Source of the DNA: Blautia sp. Marseille-P3201T
GTDB lineage: Bacteria > Bacillota > Clostridia > Lachnospirales > Lachnospiraceae
Assembly (NCBI RefSeq): GCF_900120295.1
Contig: NZ_LT635470.1
Coordinates: forward strand, 1,132,009-1,196,008
DNA length: 64,000 nucleotides
Direction of reading: 5' to 3'
Shown here: positions 43,433 to 52,463 of the stretch, piece by piece
Layout: every line of letters starts with the position of its first letter
Position numbering within the stretch: position 1 is the stretch's first letter
The notes under the pieces: generated by a model
What the model was told of the DNA's origin: nothing
What the model saw: only the letters and a program-made list of their open reading frames with translations
Databases searched by the model: none
Made by a program: the position numbers and the translations under genes

Positions 43433-43840
43433 ATGGCTACTTTGAAATACAGCCGGCAAAGAGAATGTATTCGGGAATACGTTCAAAAATCTAAAGAACA
43501 CCCTACCGCAGATCAGATATATGCTGAAATTAAACGGGAATTTCCCAATATCAGTCTGGGAACTGTGTACCGTAACCTGTCACTTTTAGTAGAACTTGGA
43601 GAAATTGCAAAGATTTCTACCGGAAACAGTCCTGATCGCTTTGATTGCAATACCCGACCGCACAGTCATTTTATCTGTACACATTGTCATTGTATACAAG
43701 ATATAGAAAACAACGAGTTCGACTGTATGGTAGAAAAAGTTGCTGCTAATATTGACGGAAAAATAACAGATCAAACAACTACTTTTTATGGGTTGTGCAA
43801 TGACTGCTTAAACGAAAAAGAATTATCAAAAAGTAGTTGA
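43433..43840 (+). CDS. perR: Fur-family peroxide regulator (PerR-like)
   Basis: 135 residues from the ATG at 43433 (MATLKYSRQRECIREYV), with AAAGGAG upstream; an ATG at 43406 is unlikely. A winged-helix domain (SKEHPTADQIYAEIKREFPNISLGTVYRNLSLLVELGEI) is followed by the metal-binding domain: DRFDCNTRPHSHFICTHC with the regulatory His/Asp ligands, and the second C-x2-C of the structural zinc site (GLCNDC). It sits between two rubrerythrin genes, each with the same operator, and its last codons overlap the operator of the second. PerR rather than Fur is inferred from this context. Confidence 0.9.
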   Translation: MATLKYSRQRECIREYVQKSKEHPTADQIYAEIKREFPNISLGTVYRNLSLLVELGEIAKISTGNSPDRFDCNTRPHSHFICTHCHCIQDIENNEFDCMVEKVAANIDGKITDQTTTFYGLCNDCLNEKELSKSS

Positions 43841-43883
43841 CAAATATAGTCAAGTATGTTAAATTAAAATAGTAATCATTACT
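43833..43883 (+). promoter_or_regulatory. Promoter and operators of the second rubrerythrin gene
   Basis: TTGACA (43837), 17-base spacer, TAAATT (43860). The 25-base site GTAGTTGAC-N7-GTCAAGTAT spans 43833-43857, overlapping the perR stop codon. The 13-base perfect palindrome AGTAATCATTACT (43871-43883) fits a 6-1-6 Fur/PerR box next to the start of transcription. Confidence 0.7.
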
Positions 43884-43958
43884 GTTATTACTTTAAAAAA
43901 ACCTGGCGAAGCCAGATTTCATAGCAAAATTATTTTAAATGAAAAGGAGATTATTATT

Positions 43959-44501
43959 ATGAAAAAATTTGTATGTAGTGTATGTGGTTATGTTCATGAA
44001 GGCGATGCAGCTCCGGAAAAATGTCCAGTTTGTGGTGTAGGACCAGAAAAATTCATCGAACAGTCTGAAGAAAGAAGCTGGGCAGCTGAACACGTTGTAG
44101 GTGTTGCAAAAGGCGTTAGCGAAGATATCTTAGCTGATTTAAGAGCAAACTTCGAAGGTGAATGTTCTGAAGTTGGTATGTACTTAGCTATGGCTAGAGT
44201 TGCTCACAGAGAAGGATATCCTGAAATCGGTTTATACTGGGAAAAAGCTGCTTGGGAAGAAGCTGAACATGCTGCTAAATTCGCTGAATTATTAGGTGAA
44301 GTTGTTACTGACAGCACAAAGAAAAACCTGGAAATGCGTGTTGAAGCTGAAAACGGCGCTACAGCTGGTAAATTTGATTTAGCGAAACGTGCAAAAGCTG
44401 CTAACCTTGACGCTATCCATGACACAGTTCATGAAATGGCTAGAGATGAAGCTAGACATGGTAAAGCATTTGAAGGTCTCTTAAAGAGATACTTTGGTTA
44501 A
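43959..44501 (+). CDS. rbr: Reverse rubrerythrin, copy 2
   Basis: 180 residues, same architecture as copy 1: rubredoxin-like CxxC pairs first, ferritin-like diiron domain second. Only Lys39 to Arg and Ala58 to Leu differ, and most silent sites and the 30 bases before the ATG are also the same, so the duplication is recent or kept uniform by gene conversion. It should reduce peroxide or oxygen in the cytoplasm. It has its own promoter inside the end of perR. Confidence 0.95.
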   Translation: MKKFVCSVCGYVHEGDAAPEKCPVCGVGPEKFIEQSEERSWAAEHVVGVAKGVSEDILADLRANFEGECSEVGMYLAMARVAHREGYPEIGLYWEKAAWEEAEHAAKFAELLGEVVTDSTKKNLEMRVEAENGATAGKFDLAKRAKAANLDAIHDTVHEMARDEARHGKAFEGLLKRYFG

Positions 44502-44535
44502 TCTATAAAAGTAAACTCCTCCGCATAGCAAAAGA

Positions 44536-44607
44536 GGCTGTCGCTTTAAACATTATCTCAGAATATATAAATATTCGAGATATGACTTAAAACGACAGCC
44601 CTTTTTT
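44536..44607 (+). terminator. Palindromic repeat element, copy 2, acting as terminator
   Basis: GGCTGTCG(CTTTAA...) and (...CTTAAAA)CGACAGCC form a long imperfect stem followed by CTTTTTT on the plus strand. The sequence is related to the element at 36639-36762. It ends rbr copy 2; the T-run overlaps the stop of the convergent GH32 gene. Confidence 0.7.
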
Positions 44608-45937
44608 AAACCTCTGCCTCTATAAATAGCTCCTCAATAGAACCTTCTATCTTTTTCTGCAAATCATATACAACATTGCTTAATACATATATTCCATCGT
44701 TCACAAAGACTTCGATTAAATTAGGTTCTACGAAAATATCCAATTTACACGGACCATCTAATTTCGGTGTACTGTTTATGTTTCTGATATTTTCAATCCC
44801 TTTAAATACCTGACTTCTGTCCGCCTTTACACATCCATCTTCTATAAAGATTTTATAACCGCCAATATTTAAAATTTCTCCTTCTTTTAACTGCGTTTTT
44901 AACCGGAAAGGCTTTGTAAAGTCTATATTTTCTATAGAGTTTACCTTTTTTGACATATAAGCATTTATTTCAGGATGAACTTTGAAGTAAATATGCCCAT
45001 CTTTTATCTCCATCATTCTCGGAATACACATCATCCCATTCCAAATACTTCTCTCTGACTTTTCCTTAACTGGTTTTGGCATTCTTGCCCAGGCAATCAT
45101 AACACGATTTCCCTCTTTATCTAGATTTGTCTGAGGAGCATATAAATCAAGGCCGTAATCTACGAACTGATACCCCTTATCCATAGAAATCCTGCATTCT
45201 TCCTCTGTAAAGGATACAGGCGCACAAATGGACTGATGTGCGTATTCCATGCCGTCTTTCATAATATCCATAGGAGAAGCCTGCAGAATATACTGTCCGT
45301 CTATTTCAAATAAATCAGGGCATTCTAATACACTTCCAAAATCCTCATTTTCATATTGGCATACATATTCCCAATTCACAGCATCCTGACTTTTATAAAA
45401 AAGAATGCGTCCCTTTTCTCTGGAAATGGTACTTCCCAAAATCATATAATAACCGTCTTTATACTTCCATACTTTAGGATCTCTTGTATGCGTGGCATCT
45501 GCAATATTCTCATCATGAATTACAGGTATAATTTTTTTCTTATTATTCATATTGTCAAAGGAATATCCGTCTTTAGAAATAATCATTGCCTGACTTGTTT
45601 CAAATTTCTCATCTTTTGCCCGAAGAATGTCCTCCTCATCTGTTTCCAGATATTTAACAGCGGAATAATATAAATACAATTTTCCGTCTTTTTCTATGGC
45701 GCTCCCCGAAAATATTCCGTTTTTATCGTATTCCTTTGTAGGAAACAGCGCCACCCCTAAATGTTCCCAATGCACAAGATCCTCACTGACTGCATGCCCC
45801 CAGTGCATCGTTCCCCATTCAGGCAAATATGGAAAATATTGATAAAATAAATGATATTTTCCTTTATAGTAGATAAATCCATTTGGATCATTAATCCAGT
45901 TTCCCGGCGATTTTAAATGTAATGTATCTTTAATCAT
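44606..45937 (-). CDS. Glycoside hydrolase family 32 (beta-fructofuranosidase)
   Basis: 443 residues from the ATG at 45937 (MIKDTLHLKSPG), with GAAGGG upstream. The three acidic residues of GH32 are in WINDPNGFIYY (nucleophile Asp), RDPKVWKYKDG (transition-state Asp) and ECPDLFEIDG (acid/base Glu). A five-blade propeller is followed by a shortened beta-sandwich domain. No signal peptide, so it splits imported fructosides (sucrose, short fructo-oligosaccharides) in the cytoplasm. Last gene of the operon, 15 bases behind the second permease. Confidence 0.93.
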   Translation of the reverse strand: MIKDTLHLKSPGNWINDPNGFIYYKGKYHLFYQYFPYLPEWGTMHWGHAVSEDLVHWEHLGVALFPTKEYDKNGIFSGSAIEKDGKLYLYYSAVKYLETDEEDILRAKDEKFETSQAMIISKDGYSFDNMNNKKKIIPVIHDENIADATHTRDPKVWKYKDGYYMILGSTISREKGRILFYKSQDAVNWEYVCQYENEDFGSVLECPDLFEIDGQYILQASPMDIMKDGMEYAHQSICAPVSFTEEECRISMDKGYQFVDYGLDLYAPQTNLDKEGNRVMIAWARMPKPVKEKSERSIWNGMMCIPRMMEIKDGHIYFKVHPEINAYMSKKVNSIENIDFTKPFRLKTQLKEGEILNIGGYKIFIEDGCVKADRSQVFKGIENIRNINSTPKLDGPCKLDIFVEPNLIEVFVNDGIYVLSNVVYDLQKKIEGSIEELFIEAEV

Positions 45938-45952
45938 AATCAATTTCCCTTC

Positions 45953-46789
45953 TTATTTCACTGCTCCGGCTACAACACCGCTGATAATCTGTTTCTGAAG
46001 CACTACGTACAAAATTAAAATCGGAATAACACAAAGAAGAAGCCCTGCCATAATCGTTCCGTAATCTGCAGAATAAGTACCATAAAAACTATAAGTAGAA
46101 AGCGGAAGTGTCAAAAGTTTTTTATCAGTCAGCACCAGTGATGGCAGTAGGAAGTCATTCCAAAATGCCAGTGCGTTTAAAATTGCCATTGTAGAAATAA
46201 TAGGTTTTAATAACGGAAATACAATCTTAAAAAAGGTCTGCGTATGAGTACATCCGTCTATATATGCTGCTTCTTCCAACGCCATCGGCATATTTCCTCT
46301 GATAAATCCATGGAACATAAATACAGACATTGCCATGGAAAATCCGGTATGCATGAAAATCAATGTCAATCTGTGATTTAAAACATTTAAAGTTCCACCA
46401 TAAATGCTGACTAAAGGAATCATAATTGCCTGAAATGGAATAATCATAGATGCTACCATTAAAGCAAATGTAATCTTTGAAATTTTATTATTGTGACGCA
46501 CAATATAATAAGCCAGCATTGCTGCTAATAAAATTACAAGCACTGTAGCGCTTGCTGTTACCAACAGGGAATTTTTAAATGCATTGAGGAAGTCCATCTG
46601 CGTAAAAGCTTTTACAAAGTTATCAAAAGACAATCCCTTTATGGTAAACAGCCATGAAAACGGACTTTTTATAATATCTCTCTTTTGTTTCAGGGAATTG
46701 ATAACTACCATGATAAAAGGAAACATATACGCTGCAAATAACACAATTAAAATTATTGTAGAAAAAATATTGCTTTTCTTCTTTTTCAT
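45953..46789 (-). CDS. Sugar ABC transporter permease (MalG family)
   Basis: 278 residues, six membrane helices. MFPFIMVVINSLKQKRDI is typical for the N-terminus and EEAAYIDGCTHTQTFFKIVFPLLKPI is the EAA loop; it ends SGVVAGAVK. It overlaps the upstream permease by 1 base. Probably carries fructosides with the other permease and the binding protein. No ATPase gene in the operon. Confidence 0.92.
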   Translation of the reverse strand: MKKKKSNIFSTIILIVLFAAYMFPFIMVVINSLKQKRDIIKSPFSWLFTIKGLSFDNFVKAFTQMDFLNAFKNSLLVTASATVLVILLAAMLAYYIVRHNNKISKITFALMVASMIIPFQAIMIPLVSIYGGTLNVLNHRLTLIFMHTGFSMAMSVFMFHGFIRGNMPMALEEAAYIDGCTHTQTFFKIVFPLLKPIISTMAILNALAFWNDFLLPSLVLTDKKLLTLPLSTYSFYGTYSADYGTIMAGLLLCVIPILILYVVLQKQIISGVVAGAVK

Positions 46790-47661
46790 TATGCTTCAAC
46801 CTCCCTCTTCTTCGTCATATATACCTGCAAACCACTGATGCATGCCACAATTACAAATAGAATAAATGCTTCTGCCTGACCAACGCCAAACTGTCTTGAT
46901 GTAAATGCTTTTTCATATACATGCATAGCTGCCATCTCTGTTGTTCCATAAGGCGCTCCTGCAGTAAGAGACAAGTTTACATCATAAACCATAAATGCCC
47001 TTGATAATGTTAAGAACAGACAGATTGTCACAGATGACATCATTAATGGCATAATAATTTTTCTCATTTTCACCCAGCCGGATGCCCCATCAATGCTGGC
47101 TGCTTCCATAACATCTTCGCTTAATCCCATAAATCCTGCCACATAAATCAAAATCATATAACCGGAAAGCTGCCATACAGATACCAATACCAGTGCCAAA
47201 AAGGCTTTATTCGGCTCTGACAGCCAGGAAACTTCAAAAAAGGACCATCCGGTAACCTCTCCGATATTTACAAAAACTCTGGAAAATACAAACTGCCAAA
47301 TATATCCCAGTACAATTCCCCCAATAAGGTTTGGTGTAAAAAATCCTGCGCGGAAAAAATTCTGCCCCTTAATCCCCCTTGTAAGCAAATATGCAATACC
47401 AAAAGCTAACACGTTTACAAGAATAACTACGGCAATTACATATTTAAAGGTGAGAAACAGAGAACTCCAGAACTGTGTATCCTTCATAACTCCTGCAAAG
47501 TTTGCCAATCCAATAAAATTCTTTACATCAGATACACCATTCCAGTCTGTAAGTGTTAAATACACACCATAAAGAAATGGAAGAATTACCACTGCAACAA
47601 AGCAAAACATGCCCGGTAATGCAAATATGCAAAAATCTTTTCTTTTATTATTTGCTTTCAT
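46789..47661 (-). CDS. Sugar ABC transporter permease (MalF family)
   Basis: 290 residues, six membrane helices. FALPGMFCFVAVVILPFLYGVYLTL leads, and MEAASIDGASGWVKMRKIIMPL is the EAA loop. The gene lies 17 bases behind the binding-protein gene and is joined to the MalG-type permease by a shared base. Confidence 0.92.
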   Translation of the reverse strand: MKANNKRKDFCIFALPGMFCFVAVVILPFLYGVYLTLTDWNGVSDVKNFIGLANFAGVMKDTQFWSSLFLTFKYVIAVVILVNVLAFGIAYLLTRGIKGQNFFRAGFFTPNLIGGIVLGYIWQFVFSRVFVNIGEVTGWSFFEVSWLSEPNKAFLALVLVSVWQLSGYMILIYVAGFMGLSEDVMEAASIDGASGWVKMRKIIMPLMMSSVTICLFLTLSRAFMVYDVNLSLTAGAPYGTTEMAAMHVYEKAFTSRQFGVGQAEAFILFVIVACISGLQVYMTKKREVEA

Positions 47662-47678
47662 TTATTCAGCCTTCTTTC

Positions 47679-49055
47679 TTATTTTTGTTCAGACCAATAA
47701 GTTTCAATAGATTGTGTCAGTTCCTCCCTGTCACTTCTGCCTGCAAGATATTTCTGCATAGCAGCTCCCAATACTGCCCAGTGATCGTTTGGAACAATCG
47801 CAGAAGCATTAAATGCTTTATCTTCATGCATTTTCTTATAAATATCTCTGCTCAGCGGATCCATTGGTTCATAAGGATTATTTCCAAAAGGAGGAATAAG
47901 ACTGCATGTTTTCACAATCATCTGCTGCCCAATTTCACTATATACAATCCAATTCAAAAATTCCTTTGCTGCTGTCTGCTGTTTTTCATCAGCAATCTGT
48001 CCGTCAATCATAACCTGTTTTGATGGTGATGCCTGAATTTTTGTATTTACAAAATCCTCTGTATCATTATTCATGAAAAATGGAAGAAAACCATATTCAT
48101 CATCTTCTTCTGCTCCTGCTTCTGCAAGATTTGGCCATGCCCAGTTTCCGTTAAACCAAAATGCTGTCTTGCCATCTGCCAAATCAATCGCCATTTCATC
48201 ATAGTCAGCTCCCAGTGGATCACCCTTGGCAACGTTATATTTCTTTAAAACATCAAACATATCCAGAAATTCATCTAAACGAGAATAATTTTCTAACTCT
48301 AACTGTCCTGCTTTTATCTCTTCAATGACTTCCTGTGCTCCCGGTGATGTTCCATCATTTGTTTCATAAATATATTGAAGTTGATGTGCGCCTAAAGACC
48401 AGTCCTCCTTTGCCAGAGAAACAGGACGTTCAATCCCAGCTTCTACCAGTGCATCTAAAAGCTCTGTAAATTCCTCCAAAGTAGTAATTTCATCAGGATT
48501 GAACTCCTCTTCTAAAGCTTCTTCAATCACTTTCTGATTATAAATAAGCCCTCTTCCTTCAATACATAACGGAAAACTATAAACTTTATCGTTAATTTTG
48601 GTCACATATTCCTCAGCTTCACTAATCCACGCTTCATTTGATAAATCCAGTGCTTTCTCTTCTGCCAGTGCAATAACATCTGTTGTATCCAAAATAGCCA
48701 TTGTTGGCGGTGTACCGGAATTGTACATGCTTACCACTTTCGTATACGGTGAGTCCCCGTCTGTAACCGGCATAACCTCAATATGTACACCTGATTTTTC
48801 CTCATATATTTTTGCCATTTTTTCCAACGCTGTCTGAATTTCTGCTTTCGAATTTAACAGTGTAATTTCTGTTCCCTTTAAATCCGAATTATAAGAAAAA
48901 CTGTCTGTAGAAGTATCAATAGGAACTTCTTTTTCCGTTTCATTGGGATCATCCGGATCACTGGCAAACCCAAAAGTACATCCTGTAAGTGTTCCTGTCA
49001 AAAGTACCCCTGCAAGTGTCGATGCGATACACTTTATCATAAATTTCTTTTTCAT
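47679..49055 (-). CDS. Sugar-binding lipoprotein of the fructoside transporter
   Basis: 458 residues. The signal peptide ends in the lipobox LTGC (about 23-26), then an acidic linker (DPDDPNETEKE). The family 1 solute-binding fold follows (GTEITLLNSKAEIQTALEKM, LCIEGRGLIYNQKVIEEAL, GKTAFWFNGNWAWPNL). The substrate is probably sucrose or short fructo-oligosaccharides, because the operon ends with GH32. The gene has a strong promoter and a palindromic operator directly downstream of it. Confidence 0.9.
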   Translation of the reverse strand: MKKKFMIKCIASTLAGVLLTGTLTGCTFGFASDPDDPNETEKEVPIDTSTDSFSYNSDLKGTEITLLNSKAEIQTALEKMAKIYEEKSGVHIEVMPVTDGDSPYTKVVSMYNSGTPPTMAILDTTDVIALAEEKALDLSNEAWISEAEEYVTKINDKVYSFPLCIEGRGLIYNQKVIEEALEEEFNPDEITTLEEFTELLDALVEAGIERPVSLAKEDWSLGAHQLQYIYETNDGTSPGAQEVIEEIKAGQLELENYSRLDEFLDMFDVLKKYNVAKGDPLGADYDEMAIDLADGKTAFWFNGNWAWPNLAEAGAEEDDEYGFLPFFMNNDTEDFVNTKIQASPSKQVMIDGQIADEKQQTAAKEFLNWIVYSEIGQQMIVKTCSLIPPFGNNPYEPMDPLSRDIYKKMHEDKAFNASAIVPNDHWAVLGAAMQKYLAGRSDREELTQSIETYWSEQK

Positions 49056-49098
49056 GGATTTTTCCTCCTGCTTCTTTCTTCGCCCATTGTATAACCAG

Positions 49099-49118
49099 TA
49101 AAGTAACCGGTTACTTTA
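49099..49118. promoter_or_regulatory. LacI-type operator, 20-bp perfect palindrome
   Basis: TAAAGTAACCGGTTACTTTA is centred on CpG as in LacI/GalR operators and starts 8 bases after the -10 of the transporter promoter. A degenerate second site (AAAACCGGTTACTTAACC, about 49239-49256) lies in front of the lacI promoter. Confidence 0.8.
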
Positions 49119-49125
49119 TGATTTC

Positions 49126-49154
49126 ATACTAGCACACAACCAGCATTCCGTCAA
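49126..49154 (-). promoter_or_regulatory. Promoter of the fructoside operon
   Basis: TTGACG, 17-base spacer, TAGTAT on the minus strand, with the operator at 49099-49118 between it and the first gene, so a bound repressor would block transcription. Confidence 0.75.
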
Positions 49155-49238
49155 CGAAAAACCTTTATTTTCAGCACTGTTAGGTAAACTTTGTAAAAAC
49201 TATACGATTTTACTGTTTTGCTTTTAGAAACATTTCAC

Positions 49239-49294
49239 AAAACCGGTTACTTAACCGATTATTCCTTGTTCCTAAAAAAAACTTTTGATATACT
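49239..49294 (+). promoter_or_regulatory. lacI promoter with second operator
   Basis: TTGTTC (49266), 17-base spacer, TATACT (49289) on the plus strand. A partial copy of the palindromic operator lies directly upstream (AACCGGTTACTT, 49241-49252), consistent with autoregulation or looping between the two sites. Confidence 0.6.
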
Positions 49295-49342
49295 ACTACA
49301 TAATAAAACAGGTGAATAATTTTTTTAATAAAAGAGGCTATT

Positions 49343-50374
49343 ATGACAAAGAAAAAAAATGTAACATTTAACGACATTGCAAAATATACTAATTTTTCAA
49401 AAACAACGATTTCCAGATATTTTAATGATCCTGACTCCCTGACCTTAGAAAATCAGGAAATCATTTCAAAAGCACTGGTAGAACTAAATTATAAAGAAAA
49501 CAAAGTTGCCCGCATTCTGGCAAATGGTAAAACAGAATTTATTGGTATCGTTATACCAAATTTGCACAATCACTATTATTCTGAAATGCTAAACCAGATT
49601 TTGCTCACCTACGAGCAATTCGGTTATAAATTCCTTGTCTTTATCGGAAATGAACATGCTGAAACAGAACGTCAATATATTCAGGAGCTTCTTGCATATA
49701 AAATTGAAGGTCTAATTATTATGAGCTTTACCATTCCGTCCAAAGAGCTTGCAGATTTACATATTCCGATTGTTACCATTGAGCGCGAGGATAAATATGT
49801 ATGCAGCGTAAACACAGACAATTACATGGGTGGTGTACAGGCTACCTGCCTTCTTGCCAGCCATAATTGCGATATCTTCATACATATTAATTCCCCCACC
49901 GCTCCGGATATTCCTGCTTACGGCCGTATTCAAGGATTTTTAGATATTTGCAGGGAGAAAAATCTGAAACATGAAATCATTTATAAAAATCTGGGAAACA
50001 GCTATCAGATGATGAAAGAAAGTTTAAGTGAAGTCTTAGATAAAATAGAAAAAGATTACCCTAATGAAAAGAAAGGAATTTTTATTTCCAGTGATACCCA
50101 TGCCAATGTATTTTTAAATCTTCTGATACAAAGATATGGAAAATTACCTGAAGACTACTATCTTGTAGGGTTTGATAATTCTCCTATCTCCACAGAAGCC
50201 GCAATCCCTATCAGTACCGTAGGACAGCATATTGAAAAAATTGCACTGGAAGCGGTAAGCCTTCTGGTAGAGCAGATGAATGAACGGAAGAAAAGAAAAC
50301 CAGTTCCATTAGAAGAACCAATTCACAAAATTGTTACACCTTGCCTGATACGAAGGGAAACAACAGAAAAATAA
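49343..50374 (+). CDS. LacI-family regulator of the fructoside operon
   Basis: 343 residues. The N-terminal helix-turn-helix and hinge (VTFNDIAKYTNFSKTTISRYFND, then NKVARILANGKTEFIGIV) are complete, followed by a periplasmic-binding-like effector domain with DNSPISTEAAIPISTVGQ near the end. It is divergent from the transporter operon, and two operator sites lie between them. Expected to repress the operon until a fructoside or its phosphate binds. Confidence 0.92.
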   Translation: MTKKKNVTFNDIAKYTNFSKTTISRYFNDPDSLTLENQEIISKALVELNYKENKVARILANGKTEFIGIVIPNLHNHYYSEMLNQILLTYEQFGYKFLVFIGNEHAETERQYIQELLAYKIEGLIIMSFTIPSKELADLHIPIVTIEREDKYVCSVNTDNYMGGVQATCLLASHNCDIFIHINSPTAPDIPAYGRIQGFLDICREKNLKHEIIYKNLGNSYQMMKESLSEVLDKIEKDYPNEKKGIFISSDTHANVFLNLLIQRYGKLPEDYYLVGFDNSPISTEAAIPISTVGQHIEKIALEAVSLLVEQMNERKKRKPVPLEEPIHKIVTPCLIRRETTEK

Positions 50375-50450
50375 TCCTTTTGATAAAGGTTGATTTCACC
50401 CTTACATCTCCTTATAATGAAAATATAATAAACAAAAGGGAGAATTCACT

Positions 50451-51554
50451 ATGATTATTAAAAATGGTTTTGTATTTCAGGAAGACGGCACCTTCCTGCA
50501 GCAGGATTTATATGTAGAAAACGACAGAATTGCAGCTTCCGAAACAGAAGTAACAGACAAAACTGTCATCGATGCTTCTGGATTAAAAGTCATTCCGGGA
50601 CTTGTAGATGTTCACAGCCACGGCGCAAAAGGTCATGATTTCTGTGATGCAGATCCTGAAGGCTTAAAGGTTATCTTACAATATGAAAAAGAACACGGCA
50701 TTACTTCCTACTGCCCCACTTCCATGACACTTGCCAAAGAACAGCTTATGAATATTTTCGCTACTGCAACAAAAGTAAAACCATCAAAAGAGCTTGCTCA
50801 CATTATCGGTGTCAATATGGAAGGTCCATTGATTGATATTAAAAAGAAAGGCGCACAGGCAGGAGAATACATTTCCGTTCCTGATGCATCCTTCTTCAGA
50901 AAATGTAACGAAGCTTCCGGAAATCAGATTAAACTGGTAACATTAGCTCCAAATGTGGACAAAGCATTTGACTTTATTCAGGAAGTGAAAGATGAGGTTG
51001 TTATTTCCATTGGTCATACTACTGCAAATTATGACTGTGCAAAGAAAGCCATGGATATGGGTGCAAGGCACGTAACTCATTTATACAATGCTATGCCTCC
51101 ATTTGCTCACAGAGACCCGGGCGTTGTAGGCGCAGCCTGTGATACTCCGGACTGTATGGTAGAACTGATTTGCGATGGTTTCCACATTCATCCTGCCACA
51201 ATCCGCACCACATTTAAGATGTTCGGTGATGAACGTGTTGTCCTTATCAGCGACTCCATGATGGCAACTGGTATGCCAAATGGTAAATACGAACTGGGCG
51301 GACAGGAAGTTACTATGACAGACTGCTTTGCAGCTCTTTCTGACGGTACAATTGCAGGTTCTGCTACTAATCTTTTCGACTGTATGAAAAAAGCTATGGA
51401 ATTTGGTATTCCTGAAGCTATTGCTATTTTTGCAGCAACCAGAAACCCAGCTAAGAGTATTGGTGTATACGACAAAGTAGGTTCTCTTACCCCAGGTAAA
51501 TATGCAGATATTGTCATTGTAAACGATAACTATGAAATTCAGCAGGTAATCTAA
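50451..51554 (+). CDS. nagA: N-acetylglucosamine-6-phosphate deacetylase
   Basis: 367 residues of the amidohydrolase superfamily. VDVHSHGAKGHDFCDA, NMEGPLIDIKKKGAQ (metal Glu), SIGHTTANYD and VTHLYNAMPPFAHR supply the metal ligands, and LISDSMMATG the catalytic Asp. Makes glucosamine 6-phosphate and acetate. AAAGGGAG precedes the ATG. The nagB deaminase is not in the window; the MoxR gene follows by 21 bases, an unrelated neighbour. Confidence 0.93.
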   Translation: MIIKNGFVFQEDGTFLQQDLYVENDRIAASETEVTDKTVIDASGLKVIPGLVDVHSHGAKGHDFCDADPEGLKVILQYEKEHGITSYCPTSMTLAKEQLMNIFATATKVKPSKELAHIIGVNMEGPLIDIKKKGAQAGEYISVPDASFFRKCNEASGNQIKLVTLAPNVDKAFDFIQEVKDEVVISIGHTTANYDCAKKAMDMGARHVTHLYNAMPPFAHRDPGVVGAACDTPDCMVELICDGFHIHPATIRTTFKMFGDERVVLISDSMMATGMPNGKYELGGQEVTMTDCFAALSDGTIAGSATNLFDCMKKAMEFGIPEAIAIFAATRNPAKSIGVYDKVGSLTPGKYADIVIVNDNYEIQQVI

Positions 51555-51575
51555 TATCTGCAGAAAGGGGTTTTT

Positions 51576-52463
51576 ATGGATTTCAACGAAGCTTTGCAGT
51601 CACGTATTGACACTTTCAAAAGCCAATATCCACTGCCCGACTCACTAAAGGCAAGACTTACCGAACCATCCATGCCTTTTTATGGAACAAAAATACTTAC
51701 ACAGGCAGTTACTGCCCTGTTAGAAGGGGAAAATCTGCTCCTGTGCGGAGATAAAGCAACAGGAAAAAATATATTGGCTGAAAATCTGGCATGGATTTTC
51801 GGCCGCCCCACTTATAACATCTCTTTTCATGTAAATACAGACAGCAGCAGCCTCATCGGGACAGATACTTTTAAAAATAATGAAGTTACTTTAAGACAGG
51901 GACCTATTTATCAATGTGCTGTTTCCGGTGGTTTTGGTATTCTGGATGAAATCAATATGGCCAAAAATGATGCGGTAGCTGTTCTCCACGCTGTTTTGGA
52001 TTACCGCAGGATTATGGACGTACCTGGTTATGAAAAAATTGCCCTTCATCCTGCCACACGTTTTATCGGTACTATGAATTACGGCTATGCGGGAACAAAA
52101 GAATTAAATGAAGCCCTTGTCTCCCGTTTTATGGTAATCAATATGCCCCCTCTTACTATGGAACGTCTGGAGCAAATTCTGAGTAATGTTTTTCCTCATA
52201 TCAAAGCAGATGCTTTGGAACAATTCTGCGGACTGTTTCTGGACTTACAGCTAAAAGCAAAAAACGGAGAAATTTCTACAAAGGCTGTGGATATGCGCGG
52301 ACTTATCGGCGCAATTCGCCTTATTCACGGTGGTTTAACACCCATAGAAGCTATAGAAATGGGTATCATAAATAAATCTTTTGATATTTTTGAACGTGAA
52401 CTTATCAGCGACATTGTTATGACTCGTATCCCTGATACATGGAAAAGCGGTGATGTGTTTTAA
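51576..52463 (+). CDS. MoxR/CobS-type AAA+ ATPase
   Basis: 295 residues. The Walker A is unusual, CGDKATGKNILAENLAW (last position Asn, not Thr/Ser). Walker B is GFGILDEINMAKNDAV; FIGTMNYGYAGTKELNEALVSRF holds sensor 1 and the arginine finger. MoxR ATPases act with VWA-domain partners as metal- or protein-inserting chaperones. It shares its last base with the next gene, which encodes such a partner. Confidence 0.88.
   Translation: MDFNEALQSRIDTFKSQYPLPDSLKARLTEPSMPFYGTKILTQAVTALLEGENLLLCGDKATGKNILAENLAWIFGRPTYNISFHVNTDSSSLIGTDTFKNNEVTLRQGPIYQCAVSGGFGILDEINMAKNDAVAVLHAVLDYRRIMDVPGYEKIALHPATRFIGTMNYGYAGTKELNEALVSRFMVINMPPLTMERLEQILSNVFPHIKADALEQFCGLFLDLQLKAKNGEISTKAVDMRGLIGAIRLIHGGLTPIEAIEMGIINKSFDIFERELISDIVMTRIPDTWKSGDVF

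Noticed and set aside
49099..49118. CcpA cre site
   Set aside because: The palindrome has the CpG centre but flanks (TAAAGTAAC) that differ from the cre consensus and recur only next to this lacI, so a dedicated LacI operator is the better reading.
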